Of a DNA stretch of 64,000 bases, positions 1 through 8,273 are shown in pieces. The notes beneath the pieces were generated by a model. It was not told where the DNA came from and did not search any database. It saw only the letters and a program-made list of their open reading frames with translations. The stretch lies in contig NZ_AOPO01000018.1 of the NCBI RefSeq assembly GCF_000336575.1, positions 1 through 64,000 of the forward strand, given 5' to 3'. This DNA is from Vreelandella titanicae BH1. GTDB lineage: Bacteria > Pseudomonadota > Gammaproteobacteria > Pseudomonadales > Halomonadaceae. Position 1 is the stretch's first letter; each line of letters starts with the position of its first letter. The translations under genes and the position numbers were made by a program.

Positions 1-814
1 GATCACCCCGGAAGACGCCAGCGGCAACTACCTGCACTATGGGGTGCGTGAGTTCGGCATGGGGGCGATCATGAACGGCATCGCTCTGCACGGCGGCCTG
101 GTACCTTACGGCGCGACCTTCCTGATCTTTATGGAGTACATGCGTAACTCGATCCGCATGGCGTCGCTGATGGGCCAGCAGGTGATTTATGTGTTTACCC
201 ATGACTCCATCGGCCTGGGTGAAGATGGCCCGACTCACCAACCCATTGAGCAGCTCACCAGCCTGCGTACCACGCCGAACCTCAATACCTGGCGCCCCTG
301 TGATGCGGTCGAAACCGCCGCCGCCTGGGATGCGGCCATCAAGCGTCACTCTGGCCCCACGGCGCTGGTGCTGTCACGCCAGAACCTGCCCCACCAGCAG
401 CGCACTAAAGCGCAGTTGGCAGCCATTCAGAACGGTGCGTACGTTCTTAAGGACAGCGAAGGAACGCCGGAGTTGATACTGATTGCCACCGGTTCTGAAG
501 TCGGCCTGGCCATGGACGCCGCCGCCGAGCTCGAGCAGCAGGGCAAAGCGGTACGCGTGGTCTCCATGCCCTCGGCCTATCGCTTTAACGGCCAGGACGC
601 CGAGTACCGTGAGAGCGTGTTGCCCAAGGCGGTGACCAAGCGTATCGCCATCGAAGCCGCCCATGCCGACTACTGGTACAAGTATGTGGGTCTTGACGGC
701 CGCGTGATCGGCATGACCACCTACGGCGAATCCGCCCCGGCGGGGGATCTGTTCAAGCACTTCGGCTTTACCGTCGACAATGTGGTCAAGCAAGCGAATG
801 AACTACTGGGTTAA
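1..814 (+). CDS. tkt: Transketolase, C-terminal part (5' truncated by window)
   Basis: This open frame runs in from the left edge (codon phase begins at base 2) and stops at 814. It is the last ~270 residues of a thiamine-diphosphate transketolase of the pentose phosphate pathway, which moves two-carbon ketol units between sugar phosphates in the cytosol. What is seen: the pyrimidine-domain segment GVREFGMGAIMNG, the stretch HDSIGLGEDGPTHQP typical of bacterial transketolases, and the C-terminal domain with ATGSEVGLA and the end region AIEAAHADYWYKYVG. The GTG at 44 is an internal codon, not a start. The gene is followed by a hairpin and a convergent RIO kinase gene. The family call is very secure; the N-terminal half lies outside the window. 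Confidence 0.96.
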   Translation, partial: ITPEDASGNYLHYGVREFGMGAIMNGIALHGGLVPYGATFLIFMEYMRNSIRMASLMGQQVIYVFTHDSIGLGEDGPTHQPIEQLTSLRTTPNLNTWRPCDAVETAAAWDAAIKRHSGPTALVLSRQNLPHQQRTKAQLAAIQNGAYVLKDSEGTPELILIATGSEVGLAMDAAAELEQQGKAVRVVSMPSAYRFNGQDAEYRESVLPKAVTKRIAIEAAHADYWYKYVGLDGRVIGMTTYGESAPAGDLFKHFGFTVDNVVKQANELLG

Positions 815-841
815 ATCTTAAAAGCAGGCAAAAGCTCGAAC

Positions 842-885
842 CTGGCTCCTCACTTTGCTGTAAAACGAGAGGAGCCAGCTTTATT
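842..885 (+). terminator. Hairpin terminator between tkt and the convergent RIO kinase
   Basis: Perfect 10-bp stem CTGGCTCCTC (842-851) with GAGGAGCCAG (869-878) around a 17-nt loop, followed by CTTTATT. It lies 28 nt after the tkt stop and just before the 3' end of the convergent gene, so it may serve both strands. The loop is long and the U tract short, so efficiency is uncertain. Confidence 0.6.
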
Positions 886-893
886 GAGGCTGT

Positions 894-1769
894 TCAGTAA
901 GGCTGCGGAATCTCGCCGTCGTCATCATCGTCGCGCATACGCGCCTGGCGTTCCGCCTCTTCCTCTTTGGCATCGTCGATGACTTCCATCAACTCATCGA
1001 CGTTAGCAATATGTGTGTCAGCATCGAAGTGGCCTGTGAGCTTACTATCCGGATGCAGTTCACCGGTTTCGTACAGCGCCCACATCTCTCTCCCATATTC
1101 GGTATTCAGAAGCTCTGGCGCGAACTGGCCGAAGTAGTTGCGCATGTTATCCACATCGCGATACAGCATCGCGGCTGCGCTGTTATTACCGGCAGCGTCA
1201 ACGGCCTGGGGCAGATCGATAATCACCGGGCCAGAGGCATCGACCAGCACATTAAATTCCGACAAATCGCCATGAATCAGGCCCGCGCACAGCATCTTAA
1301 CCACGTCTTGAATAACCTTGGCGTAGTAGGTCTCGGCCTGCTCTGGCGTTAGCGTGACTTCGTCCAAGCGCGGCGCGACGTTGCCTTCGGCGTCGCTGAT
1401 CATCTCCATCAACAGTACGCCGTCCACAAAGCCATGAGGCTCAGGTACCCGCACACCCGCCGAGGCAAGACGGTAGAGCGCGTCGACTTCGGCATTCAGC
1501 CACGCCTGCTCCTGCTCTTTCTGACCGTAACGGGTTTTTTTGGCCATCGCCCGTGAACGGCGGCTATTGCGCTCTTTACGCCCCTCTTGATATTGAACGG
1601 CCTGTTTAAAGCTACGCTGTTTGGCCTCCTTAAATACCTTGGCACAGCGCACTTCTTCACCGCAGCGCACCACGTAGACCTGCGCTTCCTTGCCACTCAT
1701 TAACTGCACCAACACCTCGTCGATCATTCCATCATCGACCAGGGGTTGTAATCGCTTAGGGATTTTCAT
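894..1769 (-). CDS. RIO-type serine/threonine protein kinase
   Basis: 291-residue atypical protein kinase of the RIO family, likely cytosolic. Seen in the protein: a truncated nucleotide loop SGKEAQVY (25-32), the probable ATP lysine in CAKVF (K44), a basic linker around 60-85, the catalytic loop HGDLSEFN (166-173) and the metal-binding strand IIDLPQ (183-188), in the usual RIO order. The tail is acidic and contains five consecutive aspartates. Known for the family: archaeal and eukaryotic RIO kinases act in small ribosomal subunit maturation; bacterial members are much less studied. It lies upstream of nothing obvious and only 33 bp downstream of dbpA on the same strand, so a ribosome/RNA role shared with the helicase is an inference. 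The start ATG has GAGGAG about 15 nt upstream, farther than usual. Confidence 0.9.
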   Translation of the reverse strand: MKIPKRLQPLVDDGMIDEVLVQLMSGKEAQVYVVRCGEEVRCAKVFKEAKQRSFKQAVQYQEGRKERNSRRSRAMAKKTRYGQKEQEQAWLNAEVDALYRLASAGVRVPEPHGFVDGVLLMEMISDAEGNVAPRLDEVTLTPEQAETYYAKVIQDVVKMLCAGLIHGDLSEFNVLVDASGPVIIDLPQAVDAAGNNSAAAMLYRDVDNMRNYFGQFAPELLNTEYGREMWALYETGELHPDSKLTGHFDADTHIANVDELMEVIDDAKEEEAERQARMRDDDDDGEIPQPY

Positions 1770-1802
1770 GGTTAGCTGCGTCGGCTCCTCTTTGGTACGC
1801 GT

Positions 1803-3200
1803 TCAATAACGGATACGGCGAACACGGAAAGCCCGCCCTTTTAATTTATCACGCTCGAGCTTGGCCTGAGCTTGTTGAATCACATCGCGGTCAACGGCCA
1901 CATAGGCACTGCGGGCGAGCACTTTAATTTTACCCACTTGATCGCCGCGCAAGCCGCCTTCACTGGTCAGTGCGCCAAGAATATCGCCGGGGCGCAGCTT
2001 GTCTTTTTTGCCACCGGCTAACTGCAATGTCGCCATTAGCGGCTCGAACGGCACCGAGTGCTGCGGTTTAGGCAAGGGCTCAGTTTTAATCGCCTGCTCC
2101 AGCAACCCTTCCAGTCGCTCCAGCCGGTAACTCTCTTTAGGGGTTACCAGCGTACAGGCAATGCCACTGGCCCCGGCACGACCGGTGCGACCCACCCGGT
2201 GCACGTGAACATCAAGCTCGCGGGCAATTTGGTAGTTAAACACGGCGTCCAGCTGGGCAATATCAAGGCCGCGGGCGGCAACGTCCGTGGCCACCAGAAT
2301 AGACGCGCTCTGGTTAGAGAACAGAATCAGAATGCGATCACGATCCTTCTGCTCTAAATCGCCATTGAGCGCCACGGCGCTAAAACCAGCATCGGTCAGT
2401 TGCTCAGCCACTGCCTGGGTTTCGCGTTTAGTGTTGCAGAATACCACGCTGGTCGCGGGCCGATAGACCAGCAGCAGTTGGCGCAGGGCGTCAAATCGCG
2501 CCTCTTCATTGGCGACACTGTAAAAGTGCTGTTGAATCGTCGTGGCGTCGTGCACCTCGGCGATTTTCACCATCACCGGTTCACGCATGACGCCGCGGGT
2601 CATCTCGGTTAGACCGCCCGATGACTGCTCGTCTGGGAAGGTTGCGCTGAACAGCAGCGTTTGGCGGTCAGTTGGGGTCTCGGCAATGATGTCATCAATG
2701 GTTGCCTGGAAGCCCATATCCAGCATGCGATCCGCTTCATCTAACACCAGCATGGCGAGAGATTCCAAAGTGAGCGAGCCTTTGCGCAAGTGCTCGTCAA
2801 TACGCCCTGGTGTGCCTACGACAATGTGCGCGCCGTGCTCTAAAGAGCCGAGCTGCGGGCCAAAGGGCGCACCGCCGCAGAGGGTCAGTATTTTTACATT
2901 GGCCATGCCGCGGGCTAAACGGCGCAGCTCTTCAGCCACCTGGTCAGCGAGCTCCCGGGTGGGGCACAGCACCAGGCCTTGCACCGCAAAGCTGTCTACT
3001 TTCAATTTAGCCAGCAGTGCCAAACCAAACGCCGCCGTTTTGCCTGAGCCAGTTTTCGCCTGCGCCAGCACATCGCGCCCGGCCAGCATCGGCGGCAGGC
3101 TTTCCGCCTGCACCGGCGACATTTCGTGGTAGCCAAGGGACGCAAGGTTGCTCAGCAGAGCTTTTGGCAACGCTAACGAGGAGAAAGAGGAGTCAGACAC
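1803..3200 (-). CDS. dbpA: ATP-dependent RNA helicase DbpA
   Basis: 465-residue DEAD-box helicase. The order of motifs is an N-terminal Q motif, Walker A AKTGSGKT (near 50), PTRELADQ, TPGR, VLDEADRMLDMG, SAT, and HRVGRTGRAG in the second RecA domain. The last ~70 residues form the DbpA RNA-binding domain (LRPGDILGALT, GKIKVLARSAYVAV). In E. coli this domain recognises hairpin 92 of 23S rRNA and the enzyme acts in 50S assembly. I prefer the GTG at 3200: AAGG lies 7 nt upstream, and the resulting protein starts with the short SFSSLAL-type lead-in normal for DbpA. An in-frame extension to 3251 exists but adds non-conserved residues. It is co-oriented with the downstream RIO kinase gene 33 bp away. 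Confidence 0.95.
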   Translation of the reverse strand: MSDSSFSSLALPKALLSNLASLGYHEMSPVQAESLPPMLAGRDVLAQAKTGSGKTAAFGLALLAKLKVDSFAVQGLVLCPTRELADQVAEELRRLARGMANVKILTLCGGAPFGPQLGSLEHGAHIVVGTPGRIDEHLRKGSLTLESLAMLVLDEADRMLDMGFQATIDDIIAETPTDRQTLLFSATFPDEQSSGGLTEMTRGVMREPVMVKIAEVHDATTIQQHFYSVANEEARFDALRQLLLVYRPATSVVFCNTKRETQAVAEQLTDAGFSAVALNGDLEQKDRDRILILFSNQSASILVATDVAARGLDIAQLDAVFNYQIARELDVHVHRVGRTGRAGASGIACTLVTPKESYRLERLEGLLEQAIKTEPLPKPQHSVPFEPLMATLQLAGGKKDKLRPGDILGALTSEGGLRGDQVGKIKVLARSAYVAVDRDVIQQAQAKLERDKLKGRAFRVRRIRY

Positions 3201-3335
3201 GATATTACCTTGCTTGGGCCACAGGTAGATGGCCATCGGAAAACAGCGCACGCAGCCTAAAAGACAAACGACACGCGCAAATATTACCGCACCATACCAG
3301 AAAGTGCCCGGGGCTGCGCCGCCATCACAGTGACA

Positions 3336-3803
3336 TCAGGTTGCCAGGGGCACAAAGGTAGCCTGACTCAGCGTGGCTAAATCCCCCGGGGCCAGCTCGA
3401 TTTCAAGTCCACGACGCCCGGCGCTTACATAGATACTGGCAAAGCTTTCGGCAGAATGATCAATAAAGGTGGCCAAGCGCTTTTTCTGACCCAGCGGGCT
3501 AACACCGCCCAGCACATAACCGGTTGTGCGCTCGACTTCCGACGGTTCCGCCATGGTCGCTTTCTTTGCGCCGGCGGCTTTAGCGATCTGCTTTAACCCT
3601 AGTTGGCCATTCACCGGCACAATGCCTACCGCCAGCTGTTTGCCATCCAGCTTTACCACTAAGGTTTTAAAAACCTGCTCCACCGCGACGCCGAGTTTTT
3701 CAGCCGCCTCTAATCCATAGGATTGCGCGGTGGCGTCGTGATCGTACTCATGGATTTGAAAGGCAATGCCTGCGTGTTTTGCACTATTGATAGCCGGTGT
3801 CAT
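3336..3803 (-). CDS. ybaK: Cys-tRNA(Pro)/Cys-tRNA(Cys) deacylase, YbaK/EbsC family
   Basis: 155-residue protein of normal YbaK length. It is expected to hydrolyse Cys mischarged onto tRNA(Pro), a trans-editing function in translation fidelity. Visible family signatures are YGLEAAEKLGV near 28-38, VFKTLVVKLDG with the functional lysine, VNGQLGLKQIAKAAGAKK in the middle, and GYVLGGVSPLGQKK followed by FIDHSAE. The start ATG is preceded by an AAGAG element about 7 nt upstream. It stands alone between dbpA and the DUF3008 gene. Confidence 0.93.
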   Translation of the reverse strand: MTPAINSAKHAGIAFQIHEYDHDATAQSYGLEAAEKLGVAVEQVFKTLVVKLDGKQLAVGIVPVNGQLGLKQIAKAAGAKKATMAEPSEVERTTGYVLGGVSPLGQKKRLATFIDHSAESFASIYVSAGRRGLEIELAPGDLATLSQATFVPLAT

Positions 3804-3872
3804 GGCGTTCTCTTCATTAATAGCGTTGATACGATGATTTTACTGAATGGCACACTTCGCCCGATAGGTTAA

Positions 3873-4118
3873 TAGCGCGACAGGCAAATGGAAGTCAACC
3901 GGTGGCTGAGCATGAATGTTAGCACGCTATAAATGGAAAGCTGAGCGTGTAAATAAGCATTTCGATCGGACTCGCGCACGAGGCGATTTTTAACGCAGTA
4001 TTGTCGAGCGCAGTCAGTTTTCGTACAAAGCCTAGTACGCTATGAATGGAAAGCTGAGCACCAGTGACTATGCTTAAAAATGCAATGCTCAATAGTGCAG
4101 TAGGTAAACGGAAGCTAA
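3873..4118 (+). repeat. Four degenerate copies of one leader element before the DUF3008 gene
   Basis: Four related ~26-nt segments lie in the non-coding leader at 3873-3898, 3920-3946, 4033-4059 and 4093-4118. The two central copies differ at only a few positions and share CGCTATRAATGGAAAGCTGA; the outer two keep the TAG-start and the (A)AAYGGAAGYTAA-like end. Spacings are unequal (about 47, 113 and 60 nt). The last copy ends 3 nt before the AAAGGAG ribosome-binding site. The 3804-4135 interval otherwise holds no credible gene; the opposite-strand frame through it overlaps the repeats and shows no family features. Confidence 0.65.
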
Positions 4119-4135
4119 ATGAAAGGAGTTCAACA

Positions 4136-4321
4136 ATGCCAGCAACCTCCAAGGCGCAACAGAAAGCGGCGGGCGCGGCACTATCCGCTAAGCGCGGAGA
4201 AACCAAGCCCAGTGAACTTTATGGTTCGTCTAAAGAGATGTATGACTCCATGAGCGAGGAGGAGCTAGAAGATTTCGCGAGTACACAGCGCAAAGGCAAA
4301 CCGGAAAAGAAACAGGATTAA
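4136..4321 (+). CDS. DUF3008 family small basic protein
   Basis: 61-residue protein beginning MPATSKAQQKAAGAALSAKR, the standard opening of the DUF3008 family, and continuing with a PSELYGSSKEMYDSMSEEEL segment and a Lys-rich tail. Function is not established; I do not assign one. The start is fixed by AAAGGAG at 4122-4128, 7 nt before the ATG at 4136. The in-frame upstream extension to 4064 reads through leader repeats and is not family-like. It is highly hydrophilic, with no membrane segment or signal peptide. A strong bidirectional terminator follows immediately. Confidence 0.9.
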   Translation: MPATSKAQQKAAGAALSAKRGETKPSELYGSSKEMYDSMSEEELEDFASTQRKGKPEKKQD

Positions 4322-4337
4322 CTATCCTTTTTGATAT

Positions 4338-4369
4338 AAAACCGCCAGCTTAGCGAAGCTGGCGGTTTT
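4338..4369. terminator. Bidirectional intrinsic terminator
   Basis: Perfect 14-bp stem (4338-4351 with 4356-4369), loop AGCG, with an A4 flank on one side and a T4 flank on the other. It sits between the convergent DUF3008 gene (stop 4321) and the small lipoprotein gene (stop 4384), so it can end transcription from both. Confidence 0.92.
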
Positions 4370-4383
4370 GGCTTTACTAACGA

Positions 4384-4656
4384 CTACTGCTTGCAAGGTA
4401 CCACTTTACGCAGGGTGTCTTTTGCCCATAACGTTTGGCCATCCGGCGTACGGCCATGCTCATTCCAACGTTCGGCGGTTTCCAGGCAGAACGATCCGGC
4501 GCTTTCAACGCTCGCATCGCGGTTAGCCGGGCGCTCACCGCCAATCCGCATAACGTCAGGATTGTCGGTAGTATAACTTGGCGCAATGGTAGAGCTTGCA
4601 CAGCCAGCGACCAGTGTGGTCAGTAGCAGTACGGGTAAACAGCGGCGCAGTGGCAT
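4384..4656 (-). CDS. Small putative lipoprotein
   Basis: 90-residue protein with an N-terminal lipoprotein signal: basic MPLRR, a hydrophobic run and the lipobox LVAGC, giving Cys19 as the lipidated residue. The mature part is short and polar, with two further cysteines (SFCLETAERW and VVPC at the end) that might form a disulfide in the periplasm. I do not recognise a named family. It lies 100 bp downstream of the CDF gene on the same strand, separated by a small hairpin. The lipoprotein assignment is good; function is unknown. Confidence 0.8.
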   Translation of the reverse strand: MPLRRCLPVLLLTTLVAGCASSTIAPSYTTDNPDVMRIGGERPANRDASVESAGSFCLETAERWNEHGRTPDGQTLWAKDTLRKVVPCKQ

Positions 4657-4688
4657 GTTTTTACAACCCTCAACGTAGCACTATTAAG

Positions 4689-4705
4689 CCGACACCTATT
4701 GTCGG
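4689..4705 (-). terminator. Weak hairpin after the CDF gene
   Basis: Perfect 6-bp inverted repeat CCGACA/TGTCGG with a 5-nt loop, between the CDF stop (4758) and the lipoprotein start (4656). It has no strong U tract, so it may be an attenuating hairpin rather than a full terminator. Confidence 0.35.
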
Positions 4706-4757
4706 TAGCGCTAAATAGCACTGCCTGTAACAGAACGTCAATCTTTTTTCACCCTTC

Positions 4758-5624
4758 TCAGCCAGCGACTAAGGTAAGACTGGTAATAGGGCGCAGGTTT
4801 AGCCGTTTACAGCGCTTCTCTACACTCTCCACTATCTCTTGAGCGTCGTCGAACTGCTGCTTGTCGAGCTGGATATCGACCATTAAAAAGCTGCCCACCT
4901 GGGCCAGGCGCACATCGTCGGCAGTGACATCAAAGTCAGCTATATCCTCCACCACATCGCGTCGCACGCTGCTGCATGAACCGCCAAACATCAGCTCACG
5001 CAGTGCTCCCTTCACCATGCGAACCGGCATGGGCAAGAAGTAGCCTGCAATGATCAGCACCATCACCGGGTCGGCAAAGCGCGCGTAGCTGGCCCATGGC
5101 GACTGGGTTAACAGCCAGGTAAGCCCAAACCCCAACATGACAGCGGCACTTAGCCAGGTATCCATCTGCCACTGACGTAGCTCGGCGGTCAACAGCGAAG
5201 AGCGCGCTACACCGGCGTAGCGCGCCAGCCACCACCAAGTTAATAAACAACCCGTGACGTTGACCACGCCAAACATCAGCGCCAAATCCAGCGTGACCAA
5301 CCGCCCACCAGCGAGCAGGCTCCATAGCGCGGAGACCAATGACACGATACACACCATCGCGATCACTACGCCTTTGAGCAGCACTGCAAGCGGCTCTACC
5401 GTCAGCCGCCCAAAGGGGTAGTGTTCATCCGCAGGTTTACGCGCCTGCTGAAGAGCAAACAGAGATAGCGACGCCAGCACAAGGCTCAACAGCGAGTAGC
5501 CGCTGTCAAAAAGAATCGTTATAGAACCGCTGGTTAGCCCTAGCGTAAGCCCGGTAAACGCAAATAGGCTGGCTGAAATGGCTGAAAATCTTAGCGCACG
5601 GCGCTCGGCAACAAAGGGGGTCAC
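4758..5624 (-). CDS. Cation diffusion facilitator (CDF) family transporter with altered metal-site residues
   Basis: 288-residue inner-membrane protein with about six hydrophobic segments, the HYPFGR motif (68-73) of the CDF family between TM2 and TM3, and a ~75-residue cytosolic C-terminal domain (FDVTADDVRLAQVGSFLMVDI). In well-studied CDF Zn/Fe transporters the transport site is DxxxD in TM2 and HxxxD in TM5. Here the matching positions read D40SGYS44 and Q151WQMD155, so one Asp is Ser and the His is Gln. Substrate is therefore uncertain. The start is GTG at 5624 with GGAG 8 nt upstream. It is divergent from a LysR gene 115 bp away, which may regulate it. Confidence 0.87.
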   Translation of the reverse strand: MTPFVAERRALRFSAISASLFAFTGLTLGLTSGSITILFDSGYSLLSLVLASLSLFALQQARKPADEHYPFGRLTVEPLAVLLKGVVIAMVCIVSLVSALWSLLAGGRLVTLDLALMFGVVNVTGCLLTWWWLARYAGVARSSLLTAELRQWQMDTWLSAAVMLGFGLTWLLTQSPWASYARFADPVMVLIIAGYFLPMPVRMVKGALRELMFGGSCSSVRRDVVEDIADFDVTADDVRLAQVGSFLMVDIQLDKQQFDDAQEIVESVEKRCKRLNLRPITSLTLVAG

Positions 5625-5739
5625 GCGGATAACTCCATCACTTTAAGCGAATTATGCGCCATAATAGAGAAGAGTTATGACAATCACGAATCGCTCAGCG
5701 CCAAGTTAACTGGCGCTCAAGGCGTTAAACGAGGCGACT

Positions 5740-6609
5740 ATGCGTGCAGAACAGGTACAGGCCTTTATTGATGTCACCGAGCATGGCTCCTTTGCCGCAG
5801 CAGCAAGACATACCGGCCTTAAACGGAGCACACTGAGTGCCGCCGTCAATGCGCTTGAGGATAGCCTGGGCGTGGCGCTATTTGAGCGTTCGGGCAATAG
5901 CCTAACGCTCACCGCCGTGGGCGATAGCGTGCTTCCTGACTGCTACCGCCTGCTGACCAGCGCAAGCCGAATCAAAAAACACTGCCACCAGCATTTGCAG
6001 GGCGTTGAAAGCCAACTCGGCATCGCCCGTGATGACGCCCTGCCCGAGGTGTTTTGGCGTCAGGTAATGCATGATTTAAAACAGCAGTTTCCGCTAACCG
6101 CGATTTCAGTGTACCTAGTGCCACCCCAGGAACACACCCAGTTTGTGCAGCGCCAAACGGTGGATATTGCCTTCGGCCTGTATACCGCTGAAGGCATTGA
6201 TACCAACGCGGCCAACCTTGCTCCCGTCAGCATGCGTTTAGTGGCAGCGCCCCATCACCCTTTAAGTCGCCTCCCTAGCGTTAACCGCGACGACTTGGCC
6301 CAGTACACCCAAGTGTGTTTGACCTACGTACAGGATGACAAGCTGATCAGCGAGGCGCTGTTTTCAGGTAATTATCTGGGTTTAACCATGTTTGAGGTGA
6401 TCCGCGATGCCGTCATCAACGCGACCGGCTGGGCGCTGCTGCCTTACCCGCTGGTTAAAGGCGCCCTAGAGGCAGGCACGCTCTGCACGCTAAATCACGA
6501 TCTAGTGCTAGACAGCCACTATTACCGCTATGTGGAGAGCGATAACCGCGGCGTGGTGGCCACCGCCTTGTTAAACAAAGTGGCGCACTTCTTAGCTTCC
6601 CAGAACTGA
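5740..6609 (+). CDS. LysR family transcriptional regulator
   Basis: 289-residue LTTR. The N-terminal winged HTH is clear (VTEHGSFAAAARHTGLKRST, then LEDSLGVALFERSG), followed by a linker helix and a periplasmic-binding-like effector domain (residues ~90-289). The recognition helix reads KRSTLSAAVNALE instead of the commoner QPAVSxxI. The GAGG before the ATG at 5740 supports the start. It is divergent from the CDF transporter, the arrangement in which LTTRs often control their neighbour; effector unknown. The coding-free region 6610-6824 follows. Confidence 0.92.
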   Translation: MRAEQVQAFIDVTEHGSFAAAARHTGLKRSTLSAAVNALEDSLGVALFERSGNSLTLTAVGDSVLPDCYRLLTSASRIKKHCHQHLQGVESQLGIARDDALPEVFWRQVMHDLKQQFPLTAISVYLVPPQEHTQFVQRQTVDIAFGLYTAEGIDTNAANLAPVSMRLVAAPHHPLSRLPSVNRDDLAQYTQVCLTYVQDDKLISEALFSGNYLGLTMFEVIRDAVINATGWALLPYPLVKGALEAGTLCTLNHDLVLDSHYYRYVESDNRGVVATALLNKVAHFLASQN

Positions 6610-6746
6610 GCCCCGGGCGAATACCAGGCTAACACTCAGGACTTGCTGACATATCGTTGAAATCTTTTTATGGAAAAAAACACCAAAGCCTTCCACGCTA
6701 TTACAAAGAGCTAAATAAGGAGCCGCCAGGACACGCCACGTGAGGA

Positions 6747-6790
6747 ACACTGGCAAGTGTCATCTGGGCGTAATACGCACCTGCCAGTGT
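6747..6790. promoter_or_regulatory. Long inverted repeat upstream of phoH
   Basis: Perfect 9-bp arms ACACTGGCA (6747-6755) and TGCCAGTGT (6782-6790), with a second small palindrome GCGTAATACGC (6768-6778) nested in the loop. It ends 18 nt before the AAGGAG ribosome-binding site of the PIN-PhoH gene. It could be a 5'-UTR structure or an operator. It lacks a U tract on the + strand, so it is not an obvious terminator for the preceding LysR gene. Confidence 0.5.
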
Positions 6791-6824
6791 CGATGTTGCC
6801 GTCAACCAAGGAGTGATTCCAACG

Positions 6825-8234
6825 ATGGTACGACTCGATAAGAAAGCCACTCGGCTGTATGTGTTGGACACCAATGTCCTCATTCATGACCCCACCGCGC
6901 TCTACCATTTCGATGAGCACGACGTTGTTATTCCCATGACCGTCCTGGAGGAACTTGATAAGCACAAAAATGGTGTACGTGAAATTGCCCGCACGGCTCG
7001 CCAAATCAGCCGTACGCTCTCCGACCTTACCAGCCAAGTCACCTTTGATGAGATCCAACGCGGCATTCCGATTCCCCGACTCAGTGGCGACACAGGACGC
7101 CTGCACTTTTTATGTTATAACGATTTAAAGCTGTTTGATTCCCTCGACGATAGCCCCGACAACCGCATACTGGCGGAGACCTGTCGCCTACGCGAAGAAC
7201 GTCCCGACGCCTCGGTCATTCTGATCACCAAAGACATTAACCTGCGCGTTAAAGCCGCTGCGCTGAAAGTACCGGTGGAAGATTACCTCAACGACCGCGC
7301 CTTCTCCGACAGCGACGCCATGATTGAGGGCGCCCAGGTCTACACCTCTGCAGGCCAGCATGGCGCTTCACTGTGGGAAGCGTTGAATGTTGATGTCACA
7401 GTGGAACGACTCGATCACCACACTTTCTACCAACTCACCGGCACTATGCCCCGCCACTGGCACGTGGGCATGCTGGTCTCGGATAGCGAAAACGGGGCGG
7501 AGTTCGAAGCAATCGTTCGTGAACTGGGGCCCTCTTCGGCGCGCCTGCAATTGCTGACGAACTATCGCCACCACGCGGGCGTTTGGGGCGTTCACGCCCA
7601 CGACAGTCGGCAAAACTTCACATTAAATCTACTCATGGATCCCGATATTGATCTGGTTACCATTGCGGGTAATGCCGGTACGGGTAAAACTTTTATGACC
7701 CTGGCCGCCGCCTTTCAGCAAACCCTGGATGCCAAGCTATTTGAGCGTATTGTGTTTACCCGCGCGCCGATCCCCATGGGGGAAGACATTGGCTTTCTAC
7801 CCGGCACCGAGGAGGAGAAGATGTCACCGTGGATGGGTGCCTTCCACGACAATATGGATAACCTGCTGCGCAACGAGGAGGGAGAAACCAGTTGGGATAA
7901 CGGCGCCACGCGGCAGTTGATTGGTTCACGGGTACAAATCCGCTCGCCGAGCTTTATGCGCGGTCGTACCCTAAACGACACCTTTTTAATCATTGATGAG
8001 GCGCAAAACTTCACCCCCAAACAGCTTAAATCGCTAGTAACACGGGCGGGGCGCAATACCAAAATCGTCTGCCTGGGCAATGTCGGGCAGATTGACACCC
8101 CCTACCTTACCGCCAACACCTGCGGCATGGCCGCAGTGGTGGAGCGCTTCCGTGATTGGCCCCATGCCGGGCATATTACGCTGAAAAGTGTTGAACGCTC
8201 GCGCCTGGCCCTGGCGGCGGAAGAACTGCTTTAA
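6825..8234 (+). CDS. PhoH family ATPase with N-terminal PIN domain (PhoH2-like)
   Basis: 469-residue two-domain protein. Residues ~10-150 form a PIN-type nuclease domain with conserved acidic residues (VLDTNVLIHD, Asp15; VLEELD; DNRILAE). Residues ~245-465 form the PhoH P-loop ATPase: Walker A GNAGTGKT near 282 and Walker B LIIDEAQNF near 388. PIN-PhoH fusions are known in actinobacteria as RNA helicase/RNases, which makes this a candidate RNA-processing enzyme; in gammaproteobacteria the role is not well defined. The ATG at 6825 has AAGGAG 11 nt upstream; a GTG at 6813 overlaps that site and is less likely. The gene is monocistronic. Confidence 0.93.
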   Translation: MVRLDKKATRLYVLDTNVLIHDPTALYHFDEHDVVIPMTVLEELDKHKNGVREIARTARQISRTLSDLTSQVTFDEIQRGIPIPRLSGDTGRLHFLCYNDLKLFDSLDDSPDNRILAETCRLREERPDASVILITKDINLRVKAAALKVPVEDYLNDRAFSDSDAMIEGAQVYTSAGQHGASLWEALNVDVTVERLDHHTFYQLTGTMPRHWHVGMLVSDSENGAEFEAIVRELGPSSARLQLLTNYRHHAGVWGVHAHDSRQNFTLNLLMDPDIDLVTIAGNAGTGKTFMTLAAAFQQTLDAKLFERIVFTRAPIPMGEDIGFLPGTEEEKMSPWMGAFHDNMDNLLRNEEGETSWDNGATRQLIGSRVQIRSPSFMRGRTLNDTFLIIDEAQNFTPKQLKSLVTRAGRNTKIVCLGNVGQIDTPYLTANTCGMAAVVERFRDWPHAGHITLKSVERSRLALAAEELL

Positions 8235-8273
8235 GCTTTCTTCTTTAAACCTGCTTTTTTTAAAACCAACTGC

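Noticed and set aside
2542..3132. 196-codon open frame on the + strand
   Set aside because: It lies wholly antisense to dbpA, whose motifs are intact. Its translation shows only the reverse-complement bias of a GC-rich gene and no family motif.
3919..4206. 95-codon open frame on the minus strand between ybaK and DUF3008
   Set aside because: It overlaps the leader repeats and the DUF3008 start and has no ribosome-binding site or known domain.
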